DNA of 59,185 nucleotides from SIG565 sp045540055 (GCA_045540055.1 JAZQGO010000039.1:1-59185); one strand, 5' to 3'. Positions 25,034-34,545 are shown, numbered from the stretch's first letter. The notes: generated by a model from the letters alone, not told the origin. Made by a program: numbers and translations.

Positions 25034-25625
25034 TTATTTTTATGAACAACAAGCACAGATAAACGGCTATAGTCTTGTATGCGGTGTAGATGAGGCTGGA
25101 CGAGGTCCACTGGCGGGCCCCGTTTTTGCCGCCGCAGTAATACTTCCCTTAGACTGTGAGATTGAAGGTTTAAACGATTCAAAGAAATTGAGCGAGAAGA
25201 AAAGAGAACTTCTTTTTGATGTTATTAAGGAGAAATCAATCGCTTATTGTATCGCTTCAGCTTCGGTCGAAGAAATCGAGCAACACAATATTTTAAAAGC
25301 CACTTTTTTAGCCATGAATCGTGCAATTTTAGGGTTGAAACCTAATGCAGATTTTGCTATAATTGATGGGAACAGAGAGCCTGATGATATATCCGTTAAA
25401 TGTCAGACTCTTGTCAAAGGGGATTCTAAGTCTATGTCGGTCGCCGCGGCATCGATTCTTGCCAAGGTAGCAAGGGACAGGCTGTTGCTTGAATATGACG
25501 AAAAATATCCCGAGTACAACTTTAAAAAGCACAAGGGCTATGGCACAAAAGAGCACTATCAGGCGATAGCACAGCACGGTATCTGCGAGATACATAGAAA
25601 ATCTTTTTTAAAGGGTGTTTTATGA
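25026..25625 (+). CDS. rnhB: Ribonuclease HII
   Basis: 199 residues from the ATG at 25026, with GGAGAG 8 bases upstream; the longer open frame from 24996 has no ribosome site. It removes RNA from RNA-DNA hybrids and single ribonucleotides. The acidic active-site motif DEAGRGPLAGPV is near the N-terminus. IIDGN and the C-terminal HKGYGTKEH are also typical. It overlaps rbgA by 8 bp and yraN by 4 bp. Confidence 0.95.
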   Translation: MPDYFYEQQAQINGYSLVCGVDEAGRGPLAGPVFAAAVILPLDCEIEGLNDSKKLSEKKRELLFDVIKEKSIAYCIASASVEEIEQHNILKATFLAMNRAILGLKPNADFAIIDGNREPDDISVKCQTLVKGDSKSMSVAAASILAKVARDRLLLEYDEKYPEYNFKKHKGYGTKEHYQAIAQHGICEIHRKSFLKGVL

Positions 25626-25999
25626 GCCAAACAATTGATAAGGGTAGGGCGGCAGAGCTTATCGTCGCAGGCTTTCTCAGAAAAAACGGATGTATAATCG
25701 CTAAAATGAATTATCATTCGCGTTACGGTGAAATTGATATCATTGCCGAGACTCAAAAAACTGTTATGTTTGTTGAGGTAAAGAGAAGAAAGCAAGGTGC
25801 TTTAGTATCACCCGCTGAATCGGTTGATGTTCATAAACAACAAAAAATTATTTTGACTGCTCAGGACTTTCTCTTAAAATCACGTCTTGATCAGTTGCAG
25901 CCCAGATTTGATGTTGCTGAGGTATTTGAAGAAGACCTTGGTGACGGTCAGACGAAAATACGAGTTCACTATATTAAAAACGCCTTTGGCGCAAATTGA
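25622..25999 (+). CDS. YraN/UPF0102 family nuclease-fold protein
   Basis: 125 residues. The family has a Holliday-junction-resolvase/restriction-endonuclease-like fold. Motifs visible are GRAAELIVAGFL, the YGEIDIIA acidic motif and FVEVKRRK, which together form the PD-(D/E)XK-type core. The biological role is not settled. Its ATG overlaps the rnhB stop (ATGA), so they are probably translationally coupled. Confidence 0.9.
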   Translation: MSQTIDKGRAAELIVAGFLRKNGCIIAKMNYHSRYGEIDIIAETQKTVMFVEVKRRKQGALVSPAESVDVHKQQKIILTAQDFLLKSRLDQLQPRFDVAEVFEEDLGDGQTKIRVHYIKNAFGAN

Positions 26000-26140
26000 A
26001 TTTATGTAGCTCATAAATTCGGCAAAACGTAGATTACAAGAATTAATAAAGAATCTTTATTCTTAGATATTAAAAATTTAGAAAAGGGCTTTGCTGAGCC
26101 CGACGCAATTGTTTTGTGGTAAGGAGATAGGGGAATACAT
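26000..26140 (+). promoter_or_regulatory. Intergenic leader before thrC with small hairpins
   Basis: Contains GAATTTATG-TAGCT-CATAAATTC (25998-26020), an AATAAAG/CTTTATT hairpin around 26045-26060, and GGGCT-TTGCTG-AGCCC near 26087. None has a proper T run. GTAAGGAGA supplies the thrC ribosome site. I see no T-box or known riboswitch signature. Confidence 0.35.
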
Positions 26141-27625
26141 ATGAACTACATCAGCACAAGAAATAAGGATATTAAGGTTAGTGCCGCGCAGGCCATCGCT
26201 CAGGGTATTTCAAAGGACGGAGGTCTGTTTGTTCCCGAGTCGGTACCGACCTTATCGCCTGACGATTTTAACAAACTTAAGGGTATGAATTATGTTGAGC
26301 GTGCGGCATTTATCTTAAAGCTTTTTCTTACCGACTTTACCGATGAAGAGATTGATTATTGTGTAAAGGGTGCGTATCTCGCAAGCTTTGATGATGATAA
26401 GCCTGCTCCGCTTAAAAATATTGGCGGTAATACAAATATTCTTGAGCTTTGGCACGGTCCGACCTGTGCTTTTAAGGATCTGGCGTTACAGCTTTTACCA
26501 TATCTTCTTACTACATCGGCAAAAAAGGTCAGCGGCGGCAAACAAACAGTAATTCTTGTTGCAACCAGCGGTGACACCGGTAAGGCGGCGCTTGAGGGTT
26601 TTTGTGATGTTGATAACACCAAGATTATGGTTTTCTATCCCAACGACGGCGTGAGTGCCATGCAGAAGCTGCAGATGGATACTCAAAAGGGCGAAAATGT
26701 TTTTGTTTGCGCCATTAACGGCAACTTCGATGATGCCCAGACGGGTGTTAAAAAAATATTTACCGATGACGCTACAGCCGAAATTTTAGATAAGGCGAAT
26801 ATGCAGTTCTCAAGTGCAAACTCTATTAACTGGGGGCGTTTAGCTCCGCAGATTATCTATTATATCTCTGCTTATTGCGATATGTTAGAGAATGGGACAG
26901 ATTTGTCCGAAGGCTTTAATGTAGTTGTTCCTACAGGTAATTTTGGTAATATTCTTGCCGCTTACTATGCTAAGGTAATGGGTGTTCCCGTTAATAAGCT
27001 TATCTGCGCATCAAACGCAAATCGGGTTCTAACAGATTTTATAAATACAGGTGTTTATGACCGCAACCGCAAGTTCTTTACAACCATTTCGCCGTCTATG
27101 GATATTCTGATTTCAAGTAACCTTGAAAGAATGTTATTTGAAATAAGCGGTCGTGATGATAAAACCGTTGCGGCACTTCAAAACGACCTCAATGTTAGCG
27201 GTAAGTACACCGTATCAGATGATATTGCTGTTAAGTTTAAGGAACTGTTTTACGGTGGATGCTGTGATGATGAAAAAACAATGGCAACCATTAAAGATAC
27301 CTTTAATAACAAAGACTATCTGTGCGATACTCATACCGCAGTTGCTGTAAATGTTTATAACGAATATGTGGCTGTAACGGGGGATAACCGTCCCACAGTT
27401 ATCGCATCAACCGCTTCACCCTATAAGTTTGCAAACAGTGTTTTGTCGGCTTTAGGACAAGATGTATGCGGCGATGAATTTGCTACAGTTGAAAAGCTGC
27501 AGGCCGTATCGGGTGTTGCAGTTCCGTCACCCATAGCCGCACTTAAAAATGCAGTACCGCGTTTCAATAATGTTTGTGAAAAGCAGGATATGATAAAGGT
27601 AGTGCTAAATAATCTCGGTTTATAA
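26141..27625 (+). CDS. thrC: Threonine synthase
   Basis: 494 residues, the length of the longer bacterial threonine synthases. It converts O-phosphohomoserine to threonine with PLP. The N-terminus MNYISTRN and DGGLFVPE are typical. The PLP lysine lies in CAFKDLALQ, and LVATSGDTGKAALEG is the phosphate-binding loop. It is monocistronic between a structured leader and a bidirectional terminator. No other threonine genes are close. Confidence 0.96.
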   Translation: MNYISTRNKDIKVSAAQAIAQGISKDGGLFVPESVPTLSPDDFNKLKGMNYVERAAFILKLFLTDFTDEEIDYCVKGAYLASFDDDKPAPLKNIGGNTNILELWHGPTCAFKDLALQLLPYLLTTSAKKVSGGKQTVILVATSGDTGKAALEGFCDVDNTKIMVFYPNDGVSAMQKLQMDTQKGENVFVCAINGNFDDAQTGVKKIFTDDATAEILDKANMQFSSANSINWGRLAPQIIYYISAYCDMLENGTDLSEGFNVVVPTGNFGNILAAYYAKVMGVPVNKLICASNANRVLTDFINTGVYDRNRKFFTTISPSMDILISSNLERMLFEISGRDDKTVAALQNDLNVSGKYTVSDDIAVKFKELFYGGCCDDEKTMATIKDTFNNKDYLCDTHTAVAVNVYNEYVAVTGDNRPTVIASTASPYKFANSVLSALGQDVCGDEFATVEKLQAVSGVAVPSPIAALKNAVPRFNNVCEKQDMIKVVLNNLGL

Positions 27626-27626
27626 C

Positions 27627-27660
27627 AATAAATACCCTGCGTTACGCAGGGTATTTATTA
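27627..27660. terminator. Bidirectional terminator of thrC and the DUF1540 gene
   Basis: AATACCCTGCG (27631-27641) pairs perfectly with CGCAGGGTATT (27645-27655), with A/T-rich tails on both sides. Confidence 0.88.
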
Positions 27661-27668
27661 GGTAAAAC

Positions 27669-27824
27669 TTATTTTGCTTTATAGGTGTCACACTGTGCGT
27701 CTGTACCGTTGCAATCGGTACAAGAGCCGACCTTAATGCAACCTGCAACACAGCTATTGTCCTTTGCGTGATATTCGCAGTCCTGAACGTGACATATAAT
27801 GCCGTTGATTTTATTTTCTGTCAT
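27669..27824 (-). CDS. DUF1540-type small cysteine-rich protein
   Basis: A 51-residue frame with ATG at 27824 and AAAGGAC upstream. The pattern ICHVQDCEYH...CVAGCIKVG...CTDC...QC matches the short DUF1540 proteins frequent in clostridia, which are Cys-rich and probably bind metal. It shares the bidirectional terminator with thrC. The molecular role is unknown; assignment rests on cysteine spacing. Confidence 0.72.
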   Translation of the reverse strand: MTENKINGIICHVQDCEYHAKDNSCVAGCIKVGSCTDCNGTDAQCDTYKAK

Positions 27825-27921
27825 TTTTCTTTTGTCCTTTCTTTAATTTAGACTTATTTTCAAGTCAAATTTATTATTTACTCAGCATTTTAGATTATTC
27901 TTTTAAAGGGGTGTGATTTTT

Positions 27922-28605
27922 TTGGCGCTATATACAATTTCTGATTTGCATTTATCGTTTGGTACAGACAAACCTATGGATGTTTTCAAAGGCTGGGAAA
28001 ATCATACCGACCGACTAATCGCTAATTGGAATAGAGTTGTATCTGCTGATGATACCGTCGTTTTACAGGGCGATTTTTCTTGGGGACTTAAAATTGAAGA
28101 AACACTTGCTGATTTTAAATTTTTAAAGCGCCTCAACGGCAGAAAAATTATAGGTAAAGGTAATCATGATTTATGGTGGGGAACAAAGAAGAAAATCGAA
28201 GAATTTTTTGTAGCTAATGACATTAAGGATGTCGATATTCTCTTTAATAACGCTTTTTTGGTAGACGGCATTTCGGTTTGCGGTTCGCGTGGATGGTTTT
28301 TTGACAGTAACGAGTCTGACAATAAAAATATAAAGCGTGAGGCGGCGAGGCTTGAAACATCAATAAAGGCCGGTTTAGAACTCGGCGGTGAGCCGATTGT
28401 GTTTATTCATTATCCGCCAGTTTATGCCGATTTGGTATGCCACAAAATTTTTGATGTTATAAAAAAATATAACATTAAGAAGGTTTATCACGGACATATT
28501 CACGGCGCAGGGCTGAATAAGGCGGTATCACATTATGACGGCGTAGATTTTAAATTAGTGTCGTGCGATTGTGTCGATTTTACTCCTATTTTAGTTAAAA
28601 AATAA
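27922..28605 (+). CDS. Cytoplasmic metallophosphoesterase
   Basis: 227 residues from a TTG at 27922, chosen because AAAGGGG lies about 10 bases upstream and homologues begin with (A)LY.ISDLHLS. The calcineurin-like motifs are all present: ISDLHLS, LQGDFSWG, GKGNHDLWWG, IHYPP and YHGHIHG. There is no signal peptide. The substrate is unknown. It lies between the DUF1540 gene and tig, apparently as a single gene. Confidence 0.85.
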   Translation: MALYTISDLHLSFGTDKPMDVFKGWENHTDRLIANWNRVVSADDTVVLQGDFSWGLKIEETLADFKFLKRLNGRKIIGKGNHDLWWGTKKKIEEFFVANDIKDVDILFNNAFLVDGISVCGSRGWFFDSNESDNKNIKREAARLETSIKAGLELGGEPIVFIHYPPVYADLVCHKIFDVIKKYNIKKVYHGHIHGAGLNKAVSHYDGVDFKLVSCDCVDFTPILVKK

Positions 28606-28631
28606 AATTTTTCATTTTTTTCAAAAAAAAG

Positions 28632-28660
28632 TGGAAAAATTTAGATATATATGTTATAGT
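28632..28660 (+). promoter_or_regulatory. Promoter of tig
   Basis: TGGAAA (28632-28637), a 17-bp spacer and an extended -10 TGTTATAGT ending at 28660, 34 bases before the ATG. Confidence 0.55.
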
Positions 28661-28693
28661 ATTATGAGATAAATTGTACGGAGGTATAATATT

Positions 28694-30106
28694 ATGAGTT
28701 TAAAAACATCAAAAAAGGTTGATACCAACAGGTATGAACTAGAAATCATTATCGATAAGGAGACATTTGCAAAGGCTAATTTACAGGCATATCGTGAAAA
28801 CGTTAAGAAAATAAATGTTCCCGGTTTCAGAAAGGGTAAGGCTCCTTTCAGCATCATTAAAAGTATGTATGGCGAAGGTGTATTCTATGAGGATGCATTA
28901 AATATTTTGTATCCCGACGCTGTTGAGGGTGCTGTTAAAGAAGCAGGTCTTAAGTTCGTTGACGACAAAATTGATTTTGATATGGTATCCATCGGTGAAG
29001 AGGGTGCTCACTTTAAGGTAACAATTACGGTTTATCCCGAAGTTACTGTTGGCGAGTACAAGGGCATTAAGGCTGAAAAGGTTGCCGTAGAAGTCACAGA
29101 CAAAGAGGTTGAAGAAGAAATCGCACGTCTTGCAGACCGCAACGCTCGTATGGTTGAGGTTGCCGACAGAGCTGCACAGCTTGGCGATACCGCAGTTATC
29201 GATTTTGAAGGCTTTATTGATGATAAGGCTTTTGAAGGCGGCAAGGGCGAGGCCTTCGCTTTAGCACTCGGCTCGGGTCAGTTTATCCCTGGCTTTGAAG
29301 AGCAAGTAGCAGGTCACAACGCAGGCGAAGAGTTTGATGTAAATGTCAGTTTCCCAGAAGATTATCAGGCAGAAGAGCTTGCCGGCAAGCCTGCCGTATT
29401 TAAGGTGAAAATTCACGAAATCAAAGTTCGCGAGCTGCCTGCAATCGACGATGAGTTTGCAAAGGACGTAAGTGAGTTTGATACTGTGGACGAGCTTAAG
29501 GCAGACTTAAAGGCAAAGGCACTTGAGAGAAAGAGCAAGGCCGCTGACGAGCAGGTTGAAAACGATATCGTTGATAAAATTGTTGATGGTATGAAGGCAG
29601 AAATTCCTGAGGCTATGATTAACAATCGCGTTAAGCAGATGGTTCAGGACTTTGCTTACCGTCTACAGATGCAGGGTATGAATATCGAAACCTATATTCA
29701 GTATACAGGCACCGATATGGCTGAGTTTGAAAAGACATTTCGTCCTCAGGCTGAAAAGCAGGTTAAGATGCGCTTAGCACTTGAGAAGATTGTCGAACTC
29801 GAAAACATTGTTCCTACTGAAGAAGAAATTAATGAGCAGATTGACAAGATGGCGACTCAGTACGGCATTACTGCCGAGCAGGTTAAGAATGCTGTTCCTG
29901 CAGAGGAAATTGCTAAGGATTTAGCAGTTAATAAGGCCATTGACCTTGTTAAAGAAAATGCAGTAGTTACCGAGGTTAAGGAAAAGAAGGCGCCTGCTAA
30001 GAAGACAACTACCAAGAAGGCTGACGGTGAGAAAAAGCCTGCTGCTAAAAAGACCACCACTAAAAAAACAACAACCCAAAAGGCTGACGAAAAAGCCGCA
30101 GAATAA
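28694..30106 (+). CDS. tig: Trigger factor with Lys/Thr/Ala-rich tail
   Basis: 470 residues. The ribosome-binding domain contains the signature region VPGFRKGKAPFSIIKSMYG. The FKBP-type peptidyl-prolyl isomerase domain (about 150-240, with DTAVIDFEGFIDD) and the C-terminal chaperone arms follow. It binds nascent chains at the ribosome exit. The last ~40 residues are a low-complexity basic tail of KKTTTKKA/AAKK units ending in EKAAE, beyond the normal C-terminus. It is first in the conserved tig-clpP-clpX group. Confidence 0.95.
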   Translation: MSLKTSKKVDTNRYELEIIIDKETFAKANLQAYRENVKKINVPGFRKGKAPFSIIKSMYGEGVFYEDALNILYPDAVEGAVKEAGLKFVDDKIDFDMVSIGEEGAHFKVTITVYPEVTVGEYKGIKAEKVAVEVTDKEVEEEIARLADRNARMVEVADRAAQLGDTAVIDFEGFIDDKAFEGGKGEAFALALGSGQFIPGFEEQVAGHNAGEEFDVNVSFPEDYQAEELAGKPAVFKVKIHEIKVRELPAIDDEFAKDVSEFDTVDELKADLKAKALERKSKAADEQVENDIVDKIVDGMKAEIPEAMINNRVKQMVQDFAYRLQMQGMNIETYIQYTGTDMAEFEKTFRPQAEKQVKMRLALEKIVELENIVPTEEEINEQIDKMATQYGITAEQVKNAVPAEEIAKDLAVNKAIDLVKENAVVTEVKEKKAPAKKTTTKKADGEKKPAAKKTTTKKTTTQKADEKAAE

Positions 30107-30149
30107 TTGATTATTATTTTTTGATTGTGTTCATACTAATTTATAACGA

Positions 30150-30176
30150 GGAGAAACGGGGTTTAACTGTTTCTCC
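30150..30176 (+). other. Hairpin between tig and clpP
   Basis: GGAGAAAC (30150-30157) pairs perfectly with GTTTCTCC (30169-30176), 11-base loop, followed by AAGTTAATTTTT. The weak T tract suggests partial termination or a processing site that could set the ratio of tig to clpPX. Confidence 0.45.
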
Positions 30177-30205
30177 AAGTTAATTTTTAAATGGAGGTAT
30201 CATTT

Positions 30206-30793
30206 ATGGATATGAGTTTAGTACCTTACGTTGTAGAACAGACTAGTCGCGGTGAGCGTTCTTATGATATTTTTTCAAGATTGCTCAATGACCGTATAAT
30301 TATGCTCTGTGACCAGGTTAACGATACAACCGCAAGCTTAGTAATTGCGCAGTTGTTATATCTCGAGGCACAGGACCCCGATAAAGATATTAGTTTTTAT
30401 ATCAATAGCCCCGGTGGCTCTGTTTCGGCAGGTATGGCTATATATGATACAATGCAGTATATCAAATGCGATGTCAGTACAATTTGTATCGGTATGGCCG
30501 CCAGTATGGGCGCATTCTTACTGTCGGCAGGCGCTAAGGGTAAGCGTTACGCTCTGCCCAACAGTGAAATTATGATTCATCAGCCTTTGGGTGCCGCTGA
30601 GGGTCAGGCTACCGATATTTTAATTCATGCGCGCCATATTGAAAAAACAAGAGAAAGACTTAATCAGATTTTGGCTCAGAACACAGGCCGCGACATTGAA
30701 GAAATCCGCAGAGATACTGAGCGTGATAACTTTATGAGCGCCGCTGAAGCCGCTGATTACGGTCTTATCGACAAAGTAATCGCCAAGAGGTAG
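30206..30793 (+). CDS. clpP: ATP-dependent Clp protease proteolytic subunit
   Basis: 195 residues from the ATG at 30206, with GGAGG at 30193-30197; the ATG at 30191 is part of that ribosome site. The serine-protease triad is S100 (MAASMGAF), H125 (MIHQPLG) and D174 (ERDNF). The N-terminal VPYVVEQTSRGERSYDIFSR is typical. It forms the double-heptamer chamber and works with ClpX, encoded 8 bp downstream. Confidence 0.97.
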   Translation: MDMSLVPYVVEQTSRGERSYDIFSRLLNDRIIMLCDQVNDTTASLVIAQLLYLEAQDPDKDISFYINSPGGSVSAGMAIYDTMQYIKCDVSTICIGMAASMGAFLLSAGAKGKRYALPNSEIMIHQPLGAAEGQATDILIHARHIEKTRERLNQILAQNTGRDIEEIRRDTERDNFMSAAEAADYGLIDKVIAKR

Positions 30794-30801
30794 GAGTTCT
30801 T

Positions 30802-32049
30802 ATGGCAGGCAAGGATAAAGAAAAAATAGTTCAGTGTTCATTCTGCGGTAAAACGCAGGATGAATCTGTTCGTCTTATTGAAGGTCCAGGTGTTTACATC
30901 TGTGACGGCTGTATATCATTCTGCAACTCTCTCTTGCTTGATGATGATGAGTTTTTACAGGGCAAGAAAAACACTTCTAAAAAGAAGAAGGAAAAAGAGT
31001 TTGTTTTACCAAAGCCGCAGGAGATTAAAGCAAAGCTTGACGAATATGTTATCGGTCAGGACGATGCCAAAAAGACACTTTCTGTAGCCGTTTATAACCA
31101 CTATAAGCGCATATTCAAAAACACAGAAAATGATGTTGAAATCAACAAAAGTAATGTTGTTTTATTAGGACCTACGGGTGTTGGTAAAACGCTTCTGGCG
31201 CAGACCTTGGCTAAAATTATCGATGTTCCGATAGCCATAACCGACGCTACAACGCTTACCGAAGCGGGTTATGTCGGTGAGGATGTTGAGAATATTCTTC
31301 TGCGTCTTATTCAGGCCGCCGATTTTAATATTGAGCGAGCACAGCATGGTATCATTTATGTCGATGAAATCGACAAAATCGGTCGCAAGTCTGAAAACAC
31401 CTCAATCACACGTGATGTAAGTGGTGAGGGCGTACAACAGGCATTGCTTAAAATTTTAGAGGGTGTTGTTGCCAATGTTCCGCCGCAGGGTGGCCGAAAG
31501 CATCCCCATCAGGAATTTTTAACCATTGATACCACTAATATTCTTTTTATTTGTGCAGGCGCTTTTGACGGACTCGATAAGATTGTCGAAAAGAGAATAG
31601 GCGGCTCAAGCGTTGGCTTTGGCGCGGATGTTAAATCTAAAAATGATCTCCAAAAAGAGATTGCCGAACAGGAGATTACCCATCAGGATTTGGTGAAATT
31701 CGGTATGATTCCCGAGCTTGTGGGTCGCTTACCTGTAGTTACTGCGCTCAAAGGTCTTGATAAGGATACTTTGATTAAGGTAATGACCGAGCCCAAAAAC
31801 TCGATTATTAAGCAGTATAAGGCACTGTTCGCTATGGACGGTGTTGAACTTGATTTTGATAAGTCGGCACTCCAAAAAATTGCAGAGCTTGCAATTGAGC
31901 GTAAAACGGGCGCAAGAGGTCTCAGATCTATAATTGAGTCTACACTTAAAGAGATTATGTTTACTGCACCATCGGATGCTTCTATTGCATCTATTACCAT
32001 CACCGCACAGACGGTTTCAGGTGGTGCGCCCATTATTAAACATAAATAG
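30802..32049 (+). CDS. clpX: ClpX unfoldase, ATPase subunit of ClpXP
   Basis: 415 residues. It begins with the four-cysteine zinc-binding domain (CSFCGK ... CDGCISFC). The AAA+ module has Walker A GPTGVGKT, pore loop GYVGEDVE, Walker B IIYVDEIDKI, and the RKH loop GRKHPHQEF. It unfolds tagged substrates and threads them into ClpP. A strong terminator follows. Confidence 0.97.
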   Translation: MAGKDKEKIVQCSFCGKTQDESVRLIEGPGVYICDGCISFCNSLLLDDDEFLQGKKNTSKKKKEKEFVLPKPQEIKAKLDEYVIGQDDAKKTLSVAVYNHYKRIFKNTENDVEINKSNVVLLGPTGVGKTLLAQTLAKIIDVPIAITDATTLTEAGYVGEDVENILLRLIQAADFNIERAQHGIIYVDEIDKIGRKSENTSITRDVSGEGVQQALLKILEGVVANVPPQGGRKHPHQEFLTIDTTNILFICAGAFDGLDKIVEKRIGGSSVGFGADVKSKNDLQKEIAEQEITHQDLVKFGMIPELVGRLPVVTALKGLDKDTLIKVMTEPKNSIIKQYKALFAMDGVELDFDKSALQKIAELAIERKTGARGLRSIIESTLKEIMFTAPSDASIASITITAQTVSGGAPIIKHK

Positions 32050-32051
32050 TT

Positions 32052-32076
32052 AAGGCAGCCTTTGGCTGCCTTTTTT
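32052..32076 (+). terminator. Terminator after clpX
   Basis: GGCAGCC (32054-32060), TTT loop, GGCTGCC (32064-32070) and six T. Confidence 0.9.
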
Positions 32077-32089
32077 AGAGGTAAATCAG

Positions 32090-33688
32090 TTGGAATTTAA
32101 AAAGTTTGAATTATCTGATATTGAAATTTTAACACCACTCATTTTAAATAAACGCTCGATTTCTTGCGAAAACACGCTTGCGAACTTAGCGGTCTGGTCG
32201 CCGGCATATGAGCCGGAAATTCACATTGACAGCGGTGACGTTTATATTAAAATTGAGGACAAAAACGGACCCGTTTTCTCGCTTATGCTATGCAGTGATT
32301 TAAAGAAATCGGTTGCTAAGGTGTGCGAATATTGTTATAAAAAAGGAATTATACCACAGTTTTTAGTTGAGGATGATAATTTAGCCGAATTTAGTAATTA
32401 TTTTTCAAGCCGCTATTTTCTTTATGAGGTGCGCAACGCCGCCGAATATATCTATAAGCAAAGCGATTTAGCACTACTAGGCGGCAAAAAATATCACTCT
32501 AAAAGAAATCACATTTCGTCATTTTCTAAAAAGTATAATTGGCATTATGAACCTTTAACACAGCAAAATAGTTCAGAGTTTTTAGCTATGGCTGACGAGT
32601 GGTATTTTAAAAACCAAGAGAAATTAGACGAACAAACTGAGGTCGAGCGTGACGGCATACACTATTTAGTTAAAAATATGTCCAAATTTGGCGCACGGGG
32701 CGGTCTTATTCGTGTTGAGGGTAAAGTGGTTGCAATAACACTTGGTACTCCCATAAACGAAAATATATTTGATATTATGTTCGAAAAGGCGCTTCCCGAA
32801 TATTCGGGCTCATATGCCGTAATAAATAATGAGTTTGCCAAAACTTTGAATTATGATTTAATAAATCGCGAGGAAGACTTGGGGATTGAGGGACTTCGAA
32901 AGGCAAAGCTATCATATAAACCTTATTTGTTGTTGCGCAAATATATTGCAGTACCAAATGAGGTATACGAATCAAGTAAAAATTTGCATTTAGAAACCTT
33001 TGAAGGCGAAACCGAAAAGTCAGCCGACAGTTTTGTTTCAAGCTTTTTTGGTGATTGCTTCTTTATACAAAAAGATGGTAAAATTATAAGTCAATTATTT
33101 GTAATTGATGCCGAGTTAAATGGTGGAGCGGTAGGCTATATCTATGCCGCCGCAACCGATAAAGCATATCGTAAACAGGGCTTAATGCAGTCACTAATTG
33201 AAAAGGCTAAATCGTATTATTCTGCATTGGCGCTTCGACCCGCAAGCGAGGAGTTATATTCTTATTATGAGAAATTTGGTTTTAAGACGGCTTTTTACAA
33301 TAAGGTTATTAACAGTATTGAAACAGAAAAGATTATTGACGTAAGAAAAATAACCGATTTAGGTGAATTTGTTCAAATCAGAAATTCACTTTTACCGTCT
33401 GATTCATTAAATTTATGCCAAAAGGCACTAAGGTTTGTTTTAGAGCAGTATGTGGTATATGCCTATGAGGGTAAATGCTTGGCGGTATTTTATAAAGATG
33501 GGGATATGCTGTCGATAAGAGAGCTGTTGTGCGACGGGCATTATGATGAGTTTATAAATTCATTGTTGAAAATAGAGTCCTGCCAAAAATTTGTTGCATA
33601 TATGCCGAGTGAATCGGCGCAAACAAAAGGCGGTATGATTTGCCCCGATAATCATAATATAAACTATTTAGGTTTGGCTTTAGATTAA
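32090..33688 (+). CDS. DUF2156 / GNAT acetyltransferase two-domain protein
   Basis: 532 residues from a TTG with AGAGG upstream. Residues 1 to ~285 match the DUF2156 aminoacyl/acyl-transferase-like fold (KRNHISSFSKKY; ADEWYFK; DLGIEGLRKAKLSYKP). Residues ~295-405 form a GNAT domain, with the acetyl-CoA loop region AYRKQGLMQSLIEKA. The last ~125 residues look like the SCP2-like C-terminal domain seen after some GNAT modules. The substrate is unknown; lysyl/alanyl-phospholipid synthesis or small-molecule acylation are both possible. It is monocistronic between terminators. Confidence 0.75.
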   Translation: MEFKKFELSDIEILTPLILNKRSISCENTLANLAVWSPAYEPEIHIDSGDVYIKIEDKNGPVFSLMLCSDLKKSVAKVCEYCYKKGIIPQFLVEDDNLAEFSNYFSSRYFLYEVRNAAEYIYKQSDLALLGGKKYHSKRNHISSFSKKYNWHYEPLTQQNSSEFLAMADEWYFKNQEKLDEQTEVERDGIHYLVKNMSKFGARGGLIRVEGKVVAITLGTPINENIFDIMFEKALPEYSGSYAVINNEFAKTLNYDLINREEDLGIEGLRKAKLSYKPYLLLRKYIAVPNEVYESSKNLHLETFEGETEKSADSFVSSFFGDCFFIQKDGKIISQLFVIDAELNGGAVGYIYAAATDKAYRKQGLMQSLIEKAKSYYSALALRPASEELYSYYEKFGFKTAFYNKVINSIETEKIIDVRKITDLGEFVQIRNSLLPSDSLNLCQKALRFVLEQYVVYAYEGKCLAVFYKDGDMLSIRELLCDGHYDEFINSLLKIESCQKFVAYMPSESAQTKGGMICPDNHNINYLGLALD

Positions 33689-33717
33689 AAAAAGAGATGC
33701 ACCGCATCTCTTTTTTG
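33687..33717. terminator. Bidirectional terminator
   Basis: AAAAAAGAGATGC and GCATCTCTTTTTT pair around a 3-base loop between two convergent genes. Confidence 0.88.
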
Positions 33718-34545
33718 TTAAATATTAAGTTTTGTTTCTCGAGCATAAAAAAATATGTATTGCTGAATGATACCTGCGTACTGACCTGTCGACTCGGGCA
33801 GCTCACCGCCAAACAACACTTCAAGCGCACGCTTTATCCATACGTCCTTCGGGAAGGCGTCGAGCCTGCCCATACCGTAAAGCATTGCGCAGTCGGCAAC
33901 CTTAGCGCCGACACCGTATATTTTCATCAGTTCATTTCGAACCTCGTCTGTTGTTTTTTCACTCAACATTTCGAGGTTAATTTCACCGCTTGCAACCTTT
34001 TTTGCGGCATCAAGTATGTATTTTGCCCTGAATCCGCTGCGCAAAACAAGTAAATCTTCAAGGCTTAAGCTGGCGATTTTTCGAGCAGTAGGGAAGGCGT
34101 AGCCGCCGTCAATCTTTTCTCCAAAATTTTCACACAAACGCTCAACAATACCTTTTATACGGGGGATGTTATTGTTTTGTGAGATTATAAAAGAGCACAG
34201 AGCCTCCCAAGAGTCTTGACGTAATATGCGAATACCGCTTCCGTACTCGGCGGCATTTTTTAATATTTCATTATGAGAAATGCCGTCTATAATTTTTTCA
34301 TAATCTCGGTCGAGGTCGAAGTATTTAAGCCAAATTTGTTCAAAATCTTTTTTGCTTGTATCAAACAGGATAATTTTATCATTATCTTGTCTAAGCTTAA
34401 GAAATTTACCAAAAGCTATACCTTGCCAATCGTCGTTATCGGTTTTTGACCAGCGAAAAGCCTGACCGCAATCAAGTGTCTGAGCGATATTAAAATTTTG
34501 GGCGCCACCGATTAGCACATTATTGTTTATGTATTTTATATTCAT
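33718..34545 (-). CDS. 8-oxoguanine DNA glycosylase (OGG1-type, HhH-GPD)
   Basis: 275 residues. An N-terminal OGG_N-like domain (NIAQTLDCGQAFRWSK) is followed by the HhH-GPD fold. The hairpin MKIYGVGAKVADCAML carries the catalytic lysine K215, and the assisting aspartate is D234 in FPKDVWIK. The 19-residue spacing matches human OGG1 K249/D268. It excises 8-oxoG with AP-lyase activity. The ATG lies 72 bp from a divergent DUF6062 gene. Confidence 0.92.
   Translation of the reverse strand: MNIKYINNNVLIGGAQNFNIAQTLDCGQAFRWSKTDNDDWQGIAFGKFLKLRQDNDKIILFDTSKKDFEQIWLKYFDLDRDYEKIIDGISHNEILKNAAEYGSGIRILRQDSWEALCSFIISQNNNIPRIKGIVERLCENFGEKIDGGYAFPTARKIASLSLEDLLVLRSGFRAKYILDAAKKVASGEINLEMLSEKTTDEVRNELMKIYGVGAKVADCAMLYGMGRLDAFPKDVWIKRALEVLFGGELPESTGQYAGIIQQYIFFYARETKLNI

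Noticed and set aside
26000..26140. T-box or riboswitch controlling thrC
   Set aside because: No T-box bulge sequence, no conserved riboswitch core and no terminator/antiterminator pair could be seen.
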